In this document: positions 1-12,700 of the stretch, piece by piece
Numbering within the stretch: the stretch's first letter is position 1
Layout: every line of letters begins with the position of its first letter
Assembly: GCA_943704425.1 (NCBI GenBank)
Contig: CALSCP010001980.1
Span: 83,152 to 105,515 of the forward strand
Length of the DNA: 22,364 bases
Direction: 5' to 3'
From: Ministeria vibrans ATCC 50519
Taxonomy: Eukaryota; Opisthokonta; Filasterea
Translations under genes and position numbers: made by a program
The notes under the pieces: generated by a model
The model's database searches: none
Told to the model about the DNA's origin: nothing
The model's input: only the letters and a program-made list of their open reading frames with translations

Positions 1-763
1 ATTTCGTCGCTCTTTGAGACCGCTCTTACTGCTGCGACGCACGAGGAGTCGCTCTCTTTTTTTCCCCTTTTTTTCTTTTTAACTTACAGTCGACTTGGAT
101 CTTCCTTCTCCATCGCGTCCTCCAAATAACTAATAAACGTTAGTGCGTCGCAAGGGACAAGGCGACGCAGTGAATGAGAAAAAAGTGTTATTGTTTGATT
201 TTTGAAGATGGATTTTATCCTCTGCAAAATACAGTGCAGGGACAGTGCAGGACTCACTGCTCGCCAACTGGACGCCAGTCACGTGGGTCATCAAGAGTTT
301 TAACGCTCAGTTGATTACAGTCACGTACACATAACAAACGAAAATCTGAATCAGAATGTGTTTGCTGCAGTTGTGACGGAGATGCCCATCTCTCTCTGTT
401 GACTGTTCAAGTAAAATATCAATTGGTGCACCGGAGACTGCCGTGTACAGGGTCTACCTGACTACCTGTGCCTCCGTGCATTCTTCTCATGGGTGTATCA
501 GTGGGTCAATGGGCTTCTTTTGGGACATTCTCGTCTGGAACTGAATTATCTACTCTGCTCTTTGTTTGTTTTGTATATAGTTTTGTTTTGACATTGAGTG
601 CAGCTCTCGATTCTATATTTATTTGTTGTTGATGCTGGTGAATGTATCATGAATAAATGGGTTGTATTCTTCTTTCTTCTATTTTATTTTCATAAAAATA
701 TTATAATAATAATAATTATATGATTTATATCAATTTTTAAAATATCATTATTTCTACCCCGCG
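1..763 (+). other. Upstream flank, possible tail of a preceding transcript
   Basis: No convincing gene is visible in this 763-base stretch. A pyrimidine-rich run ending in TTAACTTACAG at 79-89 looks like a 3' splice site. An exon from base 90 would reach a stop within about 45 bases in any frame (for example TAA 131-133), so the first ~130 bases could be the last intron and exon of an upstream + strand gene. That is only a guess. Bases 130-650 are of mixed composition with many stops and no domain. A near-tandem repeat of acagtgcagg lies at 231-240 and 242-251. Bases 661-755 are strongly AT-rich and would hold the promoter or 5' UTR of the downstream gene; no clear TATA box or initiator can be singled out. 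Confidence 0.45.
652..657 (+). terminator. Candidate polyadenylation signal AATAAA of an upstream transcript
   Basis: An exact AATAAA hexamer lies at 652-657, followed within 30 bases by T-rich sequence (ttcttctttcttctatttta). This is the usual arrangement of a eukaryotic cleavage and polyadenylation site on the + strand. It sits about 107 bases before the RyR start codon, implying a compact genome with short intergenic distances if it is used. AT-rich DNA yields such hexamers by chance, so the call is weak. Confidence 0.35.
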
Positions 764-3700
764 ATGTCAGGTTACGCTGGCGGAGGGTCGGCCGCCTCGT
801 TGACAGCCGACCTGGACGAGAGCTCCTTTCTACGAACAGGAGTAAGCGCTCTTCTGTCTTCCATTTCCCCTCTCGTCCTCTCGTCCTCTGCCCTCGCCCC
901 CCTTCGCTTGCCCGCTCTCTCTCTCTACCTCCACCTCCACCTTGCCCTCCCCCCCCACTCCATTCCTACGCCCTTTGCGTCTTCTCCGTCGACTTTACCT
1001 CAATTCTCCAAAAAAAAAAAGACTCATGATCGCATTCGGACACTCCCGTCGTCGTTCACACCTTGCCTCCGTGTGCCCCGTTGGCTTTCGTGTCGCTTTC
1101 AGCTCCCCGCACAGGCCCTATTTTTTTTTTGTTTACAAAGCTTTTGTCTTTTTCGTGTACAACAGGATCTCTTTTCACTCGTCCTCTCCGACGCCGCGGC
1201 TCCACCAAGCCAAGCACACTCCGCACCCCATGCATCAACAACTTCCCAGGGGCCCACGTCGCTTTCGTCGCGCATGAAGAGCCGTAGCGGTGCGTACGGC
1301 CACGACAAAGAGCGCAGCGGTTCCTCGTCGTCCCTGCGCGAAGCCAAGTACTTCCTGAAAGCGGACGGATTCGCCGACAAGCGCTGCTCCATCACCCAGA
1401 CTCACACCGAGGTGCGGATTGCTGCGTGCGTGCGGGGTGCACTCTCAGCGACGCATTCACTGTCCTCACTCCCTTCTCTTTGCATCGTAGGGCGAAGTCC
1501 CTGACAGTTTCTTCGAGTGCATCTTTGAGTTTTATCGCGCCGCCTCCGTCCGTGCCGTACAGGCCTCGTCCAACCCAGTGTCGGGAAACCCCCGTCGCTC
1601 CATTTTGTACGGTCATGCCGTACAGATTCTCCACGCAAGCTCTCGCAAACTCATTGCCTGTCTCGATTCTAAATGCGACGTGGAGTCGCTGGACCTTCAA
1701 GTGGGCCTTGTCGACCCCAACACTGGTAAACAATCGTGTCATTTCTCACCTTTACTCGTACTGACCCTTTTGTTTTGCAGCCGGTCGCAACACTTGGTTT
1801 CGCGTCCAGCCAGGCTCAAAACAACGATCCGAAGGTGAAAAGGTTCGTCTTGGTGACGACATTTACCTCGTGTCCATGTCAGCAGAACGGTACACAAAAA
1901 TACAAAGACACAGTCATAATAATAATAATTATAATAATAAAATATAATGACGTACAATATCAATATTAATTTTTTTTTGTATGTGTGTAGCTACTTGTTC
2001 ATGTACTTCTCGAAGAAAACACGTAAAATTCAGGCAGGGCTGTCGTCACAACCCATCCACGGACTGCCTCGTCATCTCACATCTGCAGGCGCTCCTTCAG
2101 GTCCCCCCAGCGACGTCTTTGATTCAGCATCAGCAGTAGCAACAGCATCGGCTGCGACACCAACACCCACAGCAACGACTTCGGGTGCCGCTGGTGCGTC
2201 GTCGTCGGCTACCGCTGGCACCACCAATTCGGCCACCTCAGAGGAAACCATCTGGCTGCCTAAACCGTGCGTCTCGTTCAACAAGACCCTCTGGCGCGTC
2301 AGTCCCTTTTGTACAGTGCGCGGTCGACAGGCACAGCTCTTCCTCAAGGGTGGCGATGTTGTGCGTATGGTCCAGAAACACACAGACGATTATCTCGCTG
2401 TCATCGACGACGCCCTTGCCAACCCCTCCCCGTCCACTACCGCCACAAATCCAACCGGTTCATCTCCAAATCCAGCACAGTCCTCTCCCTCTTCAACCGC
2501 TGCCGCTGCAATTGGAGGAGGTGGTGGCGGTGGCTCACCGGCCTTGCCAAGTTCATTTTCCCGCTCGCAACTGCACGCTTCCTTCTCGGAGACGGGCACC
2601 ACACAACCTCGCTCCTTCGGCTCGTTGCGCTTTTCTAGCATTGCCCACACTCACTCTCCCTCAAACATGGTACCTCTCAGTCGTGACTCGACTTCAAGTG
2701 ACTTCATGTCGCAGCTCAAGAGCCCTCCTCCGGTGGCCGCGTCTCCCGCCCCCGAATCAGGCCACTTTCAACCACCTCCGCGTCAAGCGTCCGCTCCATC
2801 CATTCTTGCCTCTCTTAAAGCGCATCAAACCCATCATCATCAGCAACAACAACAACAACAACAACAACAACAGCAGCAGCAGCAGCAGCAGCAACAACAG
2901 TACTCACACACACCAACTCGGTTTCATCCGCCACCTCTCTCGCGCCAAAATTCGCAATGGTCTGCCTTCGGTAGCTCCTCTCAGTTCGAGACCCTTTCGA
3001 CACTCGCTCCAGTTGCTCCGTCTGCTACTGTTGTCTCCCACATCACTCCCATTGTTGGACGCTCCGTCTGTCTTCAGCAACAGCATCAAGCCGAAGCAAA
3101 CACCTTTTGGCGCGTCGAACTATCGCACGCACAATGGGGTGGCGCCTTTCTCAGCTGGAACACTCAGTTTCGCCTGCGCAGTATCACCACTGGCGAGTAC
3201 CTCGCCTTCATTCCCGGCGACACCGTCGGTCGCGGTCGCTTTGCCGTAGTGCCCACCAACAAGAGTGATCACACGCTTTTCTCGCTCTATTGTGAGTCCG
3301 ATCAGATGGACGGTCAGGCTGGCGGCCACTCTGGGGCGCCTCAAGGCTTTGCAGCGAGTCTCGCTCCCGCCATGGCTCGTCCACACCATCACTTTTCCGA
3401 GCGCGACTCCTCCGGCATGGGCGACGCCGCCATTGAGATCAGCGAGTCCATCGTCTTCTTGCGCATCAGCGCCTTTGCCGCGTGGGTCCACGCCGAAGAG
3501 CCCGACGTAGACCACGCCGACAAAATAGGGGGCGCCGTCGACGACGATAGCAGCTCGTCGGGCACTCGCACTCCAACTCCCTTTGAGAGTGTCGACGAGC
3601 CCCAAGCGCCTTCGTCTATGTCACCCCACGGCGTCGATGACGTTACTTTCAACTCTGTTACCGGTGCTGCTGGTAGCAGCAGCAGTTCTGTGAGTGGCGG

Positions 3701-6700
3701 CGGTGCCGCGGCGGCTACTGCCACCACAGCGTCAAATCGTACAAACGTCTCCTTGCCTCCCTTTGGTCCATCGTCAACCACCGCCATGAATCATTCGGCG
3801 GCCGAAGCGGCCGTGCTCGACCCAGCAAGCGCTACGGCCGGTGGAGCTGCCACGCAAGTGCAGCTACATCATCGCCGGGTACGCATGCTCTTTGCACGAC
3901 CTCGATCGCACATGGACGACGCCATGGGACTTATTCGCGTGCTTGAGGCAGACGTACGCGACGCCACCATGATGAAGACGTGCAACGACTGTCTCGTGTC
4001 TTTTTGGGAAAAACTTCAAGTCGAGTCGCTCACCGAAACCAACTTGCGTTCTCTGCGCTCCTTCCTCAGTCGCATGCTGCCCTACATGGGCGGCGACAAG
4101 ACCTCGGCCGAGGAACGCGCCTCTATCGTCAGTCGTCGTCAGGCGCTTTTTCGCCAACAGAATCTCATCGACTGCACCGTGGCCGTCATTCTTCATCCCC
4201 TGTCGAGCTCCGACAACCCTTTCAACCTGGTACCCGACAAGGATCTTGACGAACACTTGCCGCCCCACTCGGGCTCCGGTCGCAAGGGCTACAAACGTGT
4301 CTGGGACGACACCTTTCGCATGCTCTACAAACTGTTGGCACTCGTCATGCGCCAGAACCGCGTCAACTCAAGCTACCTTGCCATCTCGGGTCACCTCAAT
4401 GAGCTCCTCTCGAAACTTGGCGACAACTCAGGCGTTCTCGAACTCCTCCAGGAAGTCGTGGTTCATCGCGAGGTTAGCCAGCGCATCCATGGCGAACATG
4501 TGCGCTCTCTCATCGACTTGCTCGACAAGAACGGCCGCGACTGGCGCATCCTGAACATCCTCTCGACCCTGTGCGAGTGCGATGGTCGTGCCGTGCGGCA
4601 CACCCAGAGCCTTGTTTGCAACGAGCTGCTCAATCGCGAACGCTTCACCAATTTGCTCTTTACCACTCGTGTCGTACCCTACATCGAGACCATGCGTTCG
4701 AGTCTCTCCGTCGGCGCTCACACCTCGTACGGTGGTAGCCGCACCAAGTGGTGGTTTGCCTGTCGCATTATCGAGTCCCTCGGCGAGTTTCCTCCGCCGC
4801 GCATCGGCTGGATGGGTCAGCGCTACTCGTCTCAACCGGCGGCCGGTCGTGGTCTTGGCGACGATCCCCACTCCATTGGCTTTGACGGCCAGTTTGTCTG
4901 GTTTGCTGGCATCCCTTACAGCTGCTTTCCCGAAGAAAGCCCGCCTTTGAGCAGCAGCAACGCCGCCGCCGAACCATCCGCGTCACACTCCACCTCGACC
5001 GACTCGCCTCTGGATAGCAACCGCGTCGACTTTTCCGAAGTCGAAGTCGAAGAAGACGGTTGGGTGCCGCGTGCTCTCACCGTCGACGACGTTGTCCTCT
5101 GCTTTGTAGATTTCCTCGAGGACACCTTTGTCTTCAGTTGCAACGGTCGCTACTGCTCACGTGTCATCAAGGGTGCCCAGACCCTCACTCCCGTTTTCCC
5201 AGGTGCCTCACTTCCTCACGCTGCTCAGTGCCTCTTCAATTTTGGCAGCCCAGGCCAGCTTTGCGAAGGCTACCATCCCATGGCCGATGCTAACGACAGT
5301 GTTGGCGAGATGCCGCCACTCACCATGGAACTCAGCAAGAACGCGGGCCAAGAAATTGTCCCTCCCAACGGCGAAGCAAACTACCGCTTCAGACTCAACG
5401 GACCCCGTAGCGTCGCTCTCTCTGCCGGCTACGTTCCCAAACCCGTCGACACAAGTCAGGTCAGTATTGAAAATAATAATAATAACAATAATTATAGCAA
5501 CAACAATAACATAACAACAACAACAACAACAACAACAATTGTGATAATATTAAATTAATATAATAATAAAAATATTTCATCAGCTTGCTCAACAACACTC
5601 ACACTCCTCTACGAATTTGATAGGTTCAAATCAATCCGTTGATCGAGTCACTGCGCGAATTCATTGCGGAGAATATCCACGAGGTGTGGTCACTGAACAA
5701 GATCAATGCGGGCTTCACGTGGGGACCAAAGCGCGACGATGTCAACAAGAAGTCGGTCTGTCTCATTCCTTATGATGAACTGCCCGACAGCGAAAAGGCC
5801 TACGATCGTGACATGGCGTTTGAGATTCTCAAAGTCATCTCGGCCATGGGCTTTCGCATTGACGCGTCGCGCATTGTGCCCGACGACCAATTGCCACGCA
5901 TTAATGACGCGCCCATGCTTGAGAATGGCTACCAACCGCGACCCATTGACTCGCGTAGCGTTCGTCTCACACCCACGCTGCTCAGCCTCACCGAACGACT
6001 CGCTGAGAATGCCCATGACAAATGGGCCGAGGGTCGTCTCAGTCAAAACTGGTCCTTTGGTTTCTCGGCCAACAGCGAGCAACGTCAAAATCCCAATCTG
6101 GTTGCCTACAAGCACCTCTCACCCGAGTCAAAGCACGCGAACCGCGCCACCGTGCTCGAGACTATGCAATCGCTTGTGCTCAAGGGCTTTTCCATCCTCC
6201 CGCCCGAGAACACCAACGAGCGTGCGGCAACTGTGCTCTCGCACGCTGCTATTCGCTCCAAATCTTCTGAAATGCGCACCTTTTGCATGTCGTCTAGCTG
6301 TGGCGTCACACAGGGCCGCTGGTATTACGAGGTGTTACTGCTTACGGACGGCAACATGCGCTGCGGCTGGTCCGTTTACCACGACTCACCGCCCCACAAC
6401 ATGGTGGTCGGTGACCACGCTAGCTCGTTTGCCTTTGATGGCTACCACGCGCTCAAGTGGGGCGATGACTCGTCAAGTGCGTTTGGTGTCGAGTGGAAAA
6501 AGGGTCAGGTCGTCGGCTGTCTGCTTGATTTGGAGTCACGACGCATTCAGTACACGCTTGACGGTCACCTCTTGCGATCGGCGCACGAGTCGGCGCACGC
6601 CGGCGAGGCCACGACCACCGACATTGCCTTTACTGGCTTCCGCATCCCACCCAATGGATTTGTTCCCATGATCTCGCTGGGTGCTGAGCAGTGCGTTGAG

Positions 6701-9700
6701 GTGGTCTTTTCGCGTGAGGACATGCGCGCAATGGACGGTTTTGTCATTCAAGAGGGCTACGAGACATTTGTCGAGCGCTCCGTTGGCGACGTTGCCATGC
6801 TCTACGCGGCACCCATGCCCAAGTTTGTCAATGTTATGCGCGACGACGGCGAGACTCTCGCTGGTCCACGCCTCCAGACAGTTGACTACTGCGATGACCG
6901 CGCCTGTCCTCTTACCGTGTCCGTCGATCAGGGCAAGGACTACGCGTCCTTTGTGGTGAGCGATACCACACAGGAGTTCTTTACGCGCAGCGGTTCCTCG
7001 GCCATGTCCATCATGCGCACCAACATGGGGCTGTCGTGGCGCGAGACGGGCCGTGTTTACTTTGAGATTGAACTGCTGCCGGGTCAGGATGAGACAATGA
7101 CGAAGTGTGGCGTGGTGACGTCGTCCTTTATGGACGTCAACGTCGAGCCGGATATGCTTCACTGCTCCGTCATCTCGTGCGGCTCAATCACAGCCAATCG
7201 TCGTCGCAAACGTGCCGTCGGCAGCAGCATGACCATTGGCTGCATTGTCGACTTTGGTGCGGGTCACTGTCGCTTCACCTCAAACGGCGAACTTCTCGAG
7301 GACGAGCGCTTTATTGTGCCTCTTCATCGCTCCACACGCATCCTTCCCGTCGTCGCTTTTGAGCCAACACAACAGCAGTGCTTGCGCTTCAACTTGTGGT
7401 CACCCAATGCGCTCGTTCACAACGCCCTCCCACTTCTTCAAGCGCTCTACCCAACGTTGCCCCGTCAGTGGTTTGTCGAGCACGGCGTCCCGCATCGTCT
7501 GCAACTTCAGTTGCTCACGCCCACCCTTCTCAAACATGTACACGCACCTGGCGCCGTCAGTGTGCGCGTACTTACCCCCGCCGAGTTGCTTGCCTTCAAT
7601 GCTGACGATGACGACGACGATGACGATGATGAGGACAACTCCGACATTGATGCTGAGCTCTTGATTCGCCGTGCGTCCAGCGATAACGGAGAAGACGCAT
7701 CAAGTTTGCGCTCGCAAAGCACAGGACCCGCGGCGGCCATGACAGGCGCGTCCAAGGGTACTGCTGGCAAACTGAGCGACAATGAGGATGAGGATGGTGA
7801 TGATGATGATGGTGGTGGCAGTGACAGTGGACGTCGCGGGAGCAAGGAGGACATTCTCATTGGCAAGGAGGTGCTTGTCATGTGTACGTCGGACTACGAG
7901 ACGCAGGCGGCTGGCTGGGGCGGAAGCAAGTCGGTCCTGGTGATGACGGGCGAGAACCAGTACTCGACGGACATTGTGTCTTTCTTTGGCGAAGACACGG
8001 GCAACTCGCTGAACAGTAACGTGCTCTTTTTGCGCGAAACCCTTCAACTCTTTTCGCGTCTCTGCTCGGGCAACAACAACGCTGCTCGTCGCTGCATCTC
8101 CAACATTGTTGACGAAGAGCAACTGTGCTTTTGCATCAAGATGGACGGCCTCCCTATGCAACTGCGCACCTCCTTTGTGCAGCTTCTCATTGCACTCCAC
8201 GTCGACTCAGACCCTATGTCGGTCTCCATGCGTGATCGCTACATCATCGGTCCCACCACGACGCCTGACGAGTGGCTCGAGCGTCGCTTCAGTGACCACG
8301 CATGGGATCGTTCCTTTGTCGACGGCCGTACTTTGTCCACCAAGAACCCCTTTGGGCGTCACTCACCTACACTGGGCCAACGACGTCCCTCGAAGCGCCT
8401 TGCCAACTCGCGTTTGTATGTTGGTCGCTCTGCATTCGACCAGAGCCGAGCTCAGTTTGTCAGTCGTGCTCGCATTGTGCTCTTCCCGTCCCTCAAAGAG
8501 TACATTTTGCAGTCGCTCACGAGTCGCCTACGACGTGCCCGTCGTGACCTCGAAGTCGTGCTGCACGAAGAGGAATTTGTTGTGTCGCTCATTCAGCTGA
8601 CTGACCGTCTTTTTATCAAGGGCCACCTCGACGACGTCTACGTGCGACGGGTGCTCGAGGTCATTGACCCGGCCGTCTTCAACTCCTCTGCGTACGTCCA
8701 GAGTTCTGTCTCACGCGTGAGCTCTGCCGCATCCATGTCGACTCCCGTTCGCTCATTCAGCAACACCTCGGGCGCAGGCATGCCGCCACTCAGCTCGTCG
8801 GCTTTCTCAGCGTCAGGCTCACCCCCAGCGCCATCGTCGTCCCCTTCGCCGCCTTTGTCCCCCTCTTCTTCTTCTGCTGCTGCTACTGCTTCGTCTTCTG
8901 CTTCCACCAATACTGCTGCTGCTGGTGGTGGTGGTGGCGCTTCTTCTACTGTGCCATCATTTTCGTCCTCGCCCGGCGCTTATGCGAGCGTACCGTTTGA
9001 GACGGTGGGGCTTGCCCAGCTAGACCTGGGCGAGGACCTCAAGTTGCAGCTGTGCAACTTTTTTGGGCACCTCTGTGATCATTTGCGCTGGCGTCGTCTG
9101 CTCAACACGCTGCACAAACTTGACTCGTTCCGTCACAAGCAGCTTGTCGACTCGGCCGGTGCCACGTCGGGTTGCTCCACTTCCTCTGTGGCCTCGCCGT
9201 ACTCCAAAGTCGAGTCGAGCTTCAACATTCCATGGGCATCCTCGAGTCGTCCGTCCGTTCCATCGTCGTCATTGAACCCGAGCCGCATGTCATCCTCGTC
9301 GACTGCGACACCGAGTGGTGTCTGGCGACCCCAACGCCCCACCGTCAACCAGAAGGACCAGATCCAGCGAGCAGTGCGGGACATGGACGATCCTGACTTC
9401 ATGAGTCTGCACGCAACCATTCTTGCTTCGTGTATCCGCAGCGCGCTCGCCGACGACAGCACCAACGCCAGCGGCTTGGTCAACACTCGTCCCACCACAG
9501 CACCCCACAGTCACAGTCGTGCTGGTGTGTCGTCGCCTGGCGGTCGTCACAGCCCCACTCCAAGCAAGCTGGCCATTCACAACGCGAACATGCACACTAC
9601 AGCGATGCCGAGCACCGCTCACTCTGAGGCCGGAGTCTTTGCAACTGCCGCAACCAGTGCCTCTGGTGCTGTCAGTAGCGATGGTCACGCTCGCGTGTCG

Positions 9701-12700
9701 TCTAGTCATGCCGGTGATGCGGTTGCTCCCAGCCAGATGGGTCGCTCGTCGACGACGCTGAGCATGCGCGAACGATTGCGCAATCTCATGTGGGGCAGTG
9801 GCACGCGCTCTGCATCGTCAACCGAGTCGCTTGCGGCGGCAGGCACGAACGCCACCGACGCAAGTGGACATGGCGGTACCACTCGTGTTCAACAAGGTTC
9901 CTGGTTCGACGCCAACTCACCACGCATCCACAGCTTTGTGCGTCGCCTCATGCTGCGCTGGACCGACGAGGAAATTGCCGATGCGCAATTGATCAACTCG
10001 TGTCACCGTCTTCTCTATCGCCAGTACCACCAGGTGGAGGAGCTCATGACGGCACTGCAGGGCGTGTACTTTGTTGAGGACGTGGGCGACGTTGAGGCTG
10101 TCTACGCCATGGTTGAGGAGCTGCGCGAGCTCAACAATGTGCGTCTCGACGATGCAGGCTGCACGCGCTGTCTTCATCTGCTGAGCGAACTCAAGGTCAA
10201 GTCGTACGACAATTTGCTTGGTTGCAACAGCAGCAAGCAAGGAATGCTTGCGGCGCTTGGCGCTCACGATGTGGTGGTTTCGTGCATGCGCAACCTACTC
10301 TCGTCGGATCATCTCACGACAAGTGGCTCGCGCGAGCACGAAATGCAGTTTGTCTCGCAGCTTGTGGTCATGCGCGACTCGCCTTTGATCAAGTCAGACA
10401 TGCGGTTTGTGCACTGGCGCAAGGCCGTGAGCAACGTCTCCAAGCAATTTGGCCTACCGGTTGAAATACTCTTTGAGGACCGTGACAACAACGAAGAGAC
10501 AACGTCGTTTCGGCGCTCCGTCGCTCAGGTCATTGCCGGCACGACACATCAAGGTGGTGACAAGTCGCAGGTAGCAACCTCGACGATGGCAGCAGCGGCA
10601 GTCGCTGCGGCGACCAGTAGCAGTGCGAGTGCCTCCCCGACAACAACAACAACAACATCATCCTCATCCGGCGAGAAGCTTCCGCCCTTTCTTAGCAAGC
10701 GCACCGGTACCGTCGACAGTGGCATGTTTGCGTCGCGCGACAAGGAACCGTCGCCGGCGCCGTACGCTCCCGAGACTGGCTCGCTCATGTCGCTGCGCAA
10801 GATGCGCTCACAGCCGCATCTGTTGCGTCGCACTTCGGTAGTGTTTGCAACACGTGCCGAGTCAGTGCATCGCGTGTGCGTCGAGGCATACCGTCTTGCC
10901 GGCTGTACCACCAGTCAGCAGCAGGCGGCCATGCTGAGCAAGTCATCGGAGTGCCTCACACACCTCATGCAACGTTTGGCGCCCGTCCCCAACGCTCCCA
11001 ACGCCTACCTCTTTGGCGGCAGCGAAGCACACCGTGTCATGCAAATGTGTTGCGAGTTTCTCGCACAATTTTGCCGACGCAACCCGGACAACCAGCGCGC
11101 TGTCTTTCGCTACTTAGGCTTCCTCTCGCAGCACATTGGCGTCGGCATCAACGTTATGTCGGCACTTATGGAGATCATTCGCAACAACACCGACTTGTGC
11201 AAGCTGCTGGGCGAGCCTCAAATTGACCAATTCATCTCGCGTATGCACCTGAGTGTCCTCAATGGTGTTTACGAGATTGGCTACCTCGACTTTTTGCGCC
11301 ACTGCGTCGTCGTCGACGGCCTCACGCTCGACTCCAACGCCGCCATCCTGCTCAAGGTCCTTGTCAAGAAGCCTGAGTGTCTTGTTCTCTTTAGTGGACA
11401 GGCAGTTGAGCGTGACAACGAGATTCGTCGTCAGCTCACGGCAGACGATGTGACAAGTCGACGTCAGCTAACGGGGCGCGCCGGCTATCACGTCGCTCTC
11501 GTAGGTCTGTTGGCGCGCTGTGCACCCACGCGTGCCAACACCAACGGCGATGCGACGGACGGATCGCCGCAGAATGCGACCGACAATGGCAGCGGTGGTG
11601 GTAGTGGTAGTGGTGGTGGCGGTGGCAATGGCAATGGCGGCGGTGTGGGGAGTGGAGGCGCTGGTGGTCGTAGTGGTGGCGTTGGCGATGAAAGATATTT
11701 GCGGGACGACGCTGGCTTGGAGGCAGACGCACGCGAAGACGCCGATGAGGGCATGCCGAGGGCGTCGCGCAACGGTGGTGTGGGTGGAGGACTCGATGGT
11801 GGTGATGACCGCGGTGTTAGAGCTCGTGGTGGCAGTGGCCTGAGTGGTTTTGGGCGTGGTCGCAAGCGCACGCCAGCTGGCTCGGCATCGGATAAGGGTC
11901 GTGGAGGCGCTGAAGATGATCTAGCGTCCGAGGCGACGGCAACTGGTGCCGCTGTGGACATTTTGTCAACACCCATGGCGTCGGCCGACTCGTACGGCAC
12001 CGACACTGAGTCGGCACGCTACATTTTGCGCTCGCTCATCAGTCTGGCCGATGTCAAGGCAGTTCTTTGTGGTGTCAAGGACAAGACAGGTACGACACTG
12101 CGACTGCCGGGCTTTGTGCGTCAGCCCTTTTTCCTTTACCTTCGCCAAGTGTATGGCGTTCACAGCCGTTCGTTGTTTTTGCGCCTGCTCAAAGACTCTA
12201 TCTTTGACGACATGCGCTGCGTGGCGACGGCGGGTGATCTGCGCGAGGGTGACGACAATGCAAGCTACGTCTTTGAGGACCTGCTCCCCTTCATTTCGTC
12301 GTCGGCGCACTTTTTGCGAAACGCTGAACAAGAGTCAACTACCATTGACAGTCTACTGCACTTGTGCTACGAGCTGGCCAAGGGCAAGACGGACAAGCAG
12401 ACGCTCGCCGTCACGGAGTGCCTCATTGCGCTGACCAAGGTGGTGCGTCCAAGCATGTTTGTGCGTCTGTTGCGCAAGTTCTCAAGTGACCTACGCACCC
12501 CCAAGACGGTCACACGGCTCATTCTCAAGGTGTGCTTCTCGTACTACGAGCGGCACTCGTCGTACTTTGGACACGTGGGTGATCGCCAGTACGGCTTTGC
12601 CAATGCCGAAGAAAAGGTTGTGGCGCAGTCACTATTCCATCGCTGCTACGTCCTCGTGCAGTCCATCTACTTGCCACAGGGCCGCAGCGACTTTTGTGAT

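Larger units (their letters stand above)
764..3650 (+). other. N-terminal beta-trefoil and MIR region
   Basis: Residues 1 to about 776, spread over exons 1-5, correspond to RyR N-terminal domains A and B (Ins145_P3_rec plus MIR). Landmarks are FLRTG (22-26), [13 protein letters not shown] in exon 3, the near-invariant [15 protein letters not shown] (199-213), SAERYL (220-225), NKTLWRVSP (from about 319), [10 protein letters not shown], and [14 protein letters not shown] (about 616-629). Two low-complexity inserts interrupt it: Ala/Thr/Ser-rich at about 2085-2240 and a 200-residue Ser/Pro/Gln-rich insert at about 2455-3090. In animal RyRs this region forms the cytosolic vestibule and takes part in gating contacts between subunits; it does not bind IP3. 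Confidence 0.85.

Noticed and set aside
764-1504. A stand-alone 246-residue protein read straight through 764-1504
   Set aside because: Its first 26 residues and the stretch encoded by 1166-1411 match the RyR N-terminus, whereas the middle (CT-rich, A11 and T10 runs) and the end do not. Splicing explains both.
1911-1943. AAT/TAT-rich stretches at 1911-1943, 5468-5560 and 690-745 as origins, attachment sites or mobile-element ends
   Set aside because: They are simple microsatellites inside introns or the promoter flank, with no terminal inverted repeats or target-site duplications.
2185-3249. A 354-codon + strand open frame overlapping exon 5
   Set aside because: It is a frame-shifted shadow of the RyR coding sequence rich in Pro, Leu, Asn and Ser, with no family motif; the true frame carries MIR motifs.
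1947-5558. Reading 1947-5558 and 5639-22306 as two separate genes, the second starting at the TTG codon at 5639
   Set aside because: RyR repeat 1 begins at the end of the first frame (PVDTSQ) and continues without a gap from 5624 in the second. The intervening 164 bases have GT-AG ends and are AT-rich, so this is one gene with an intron.
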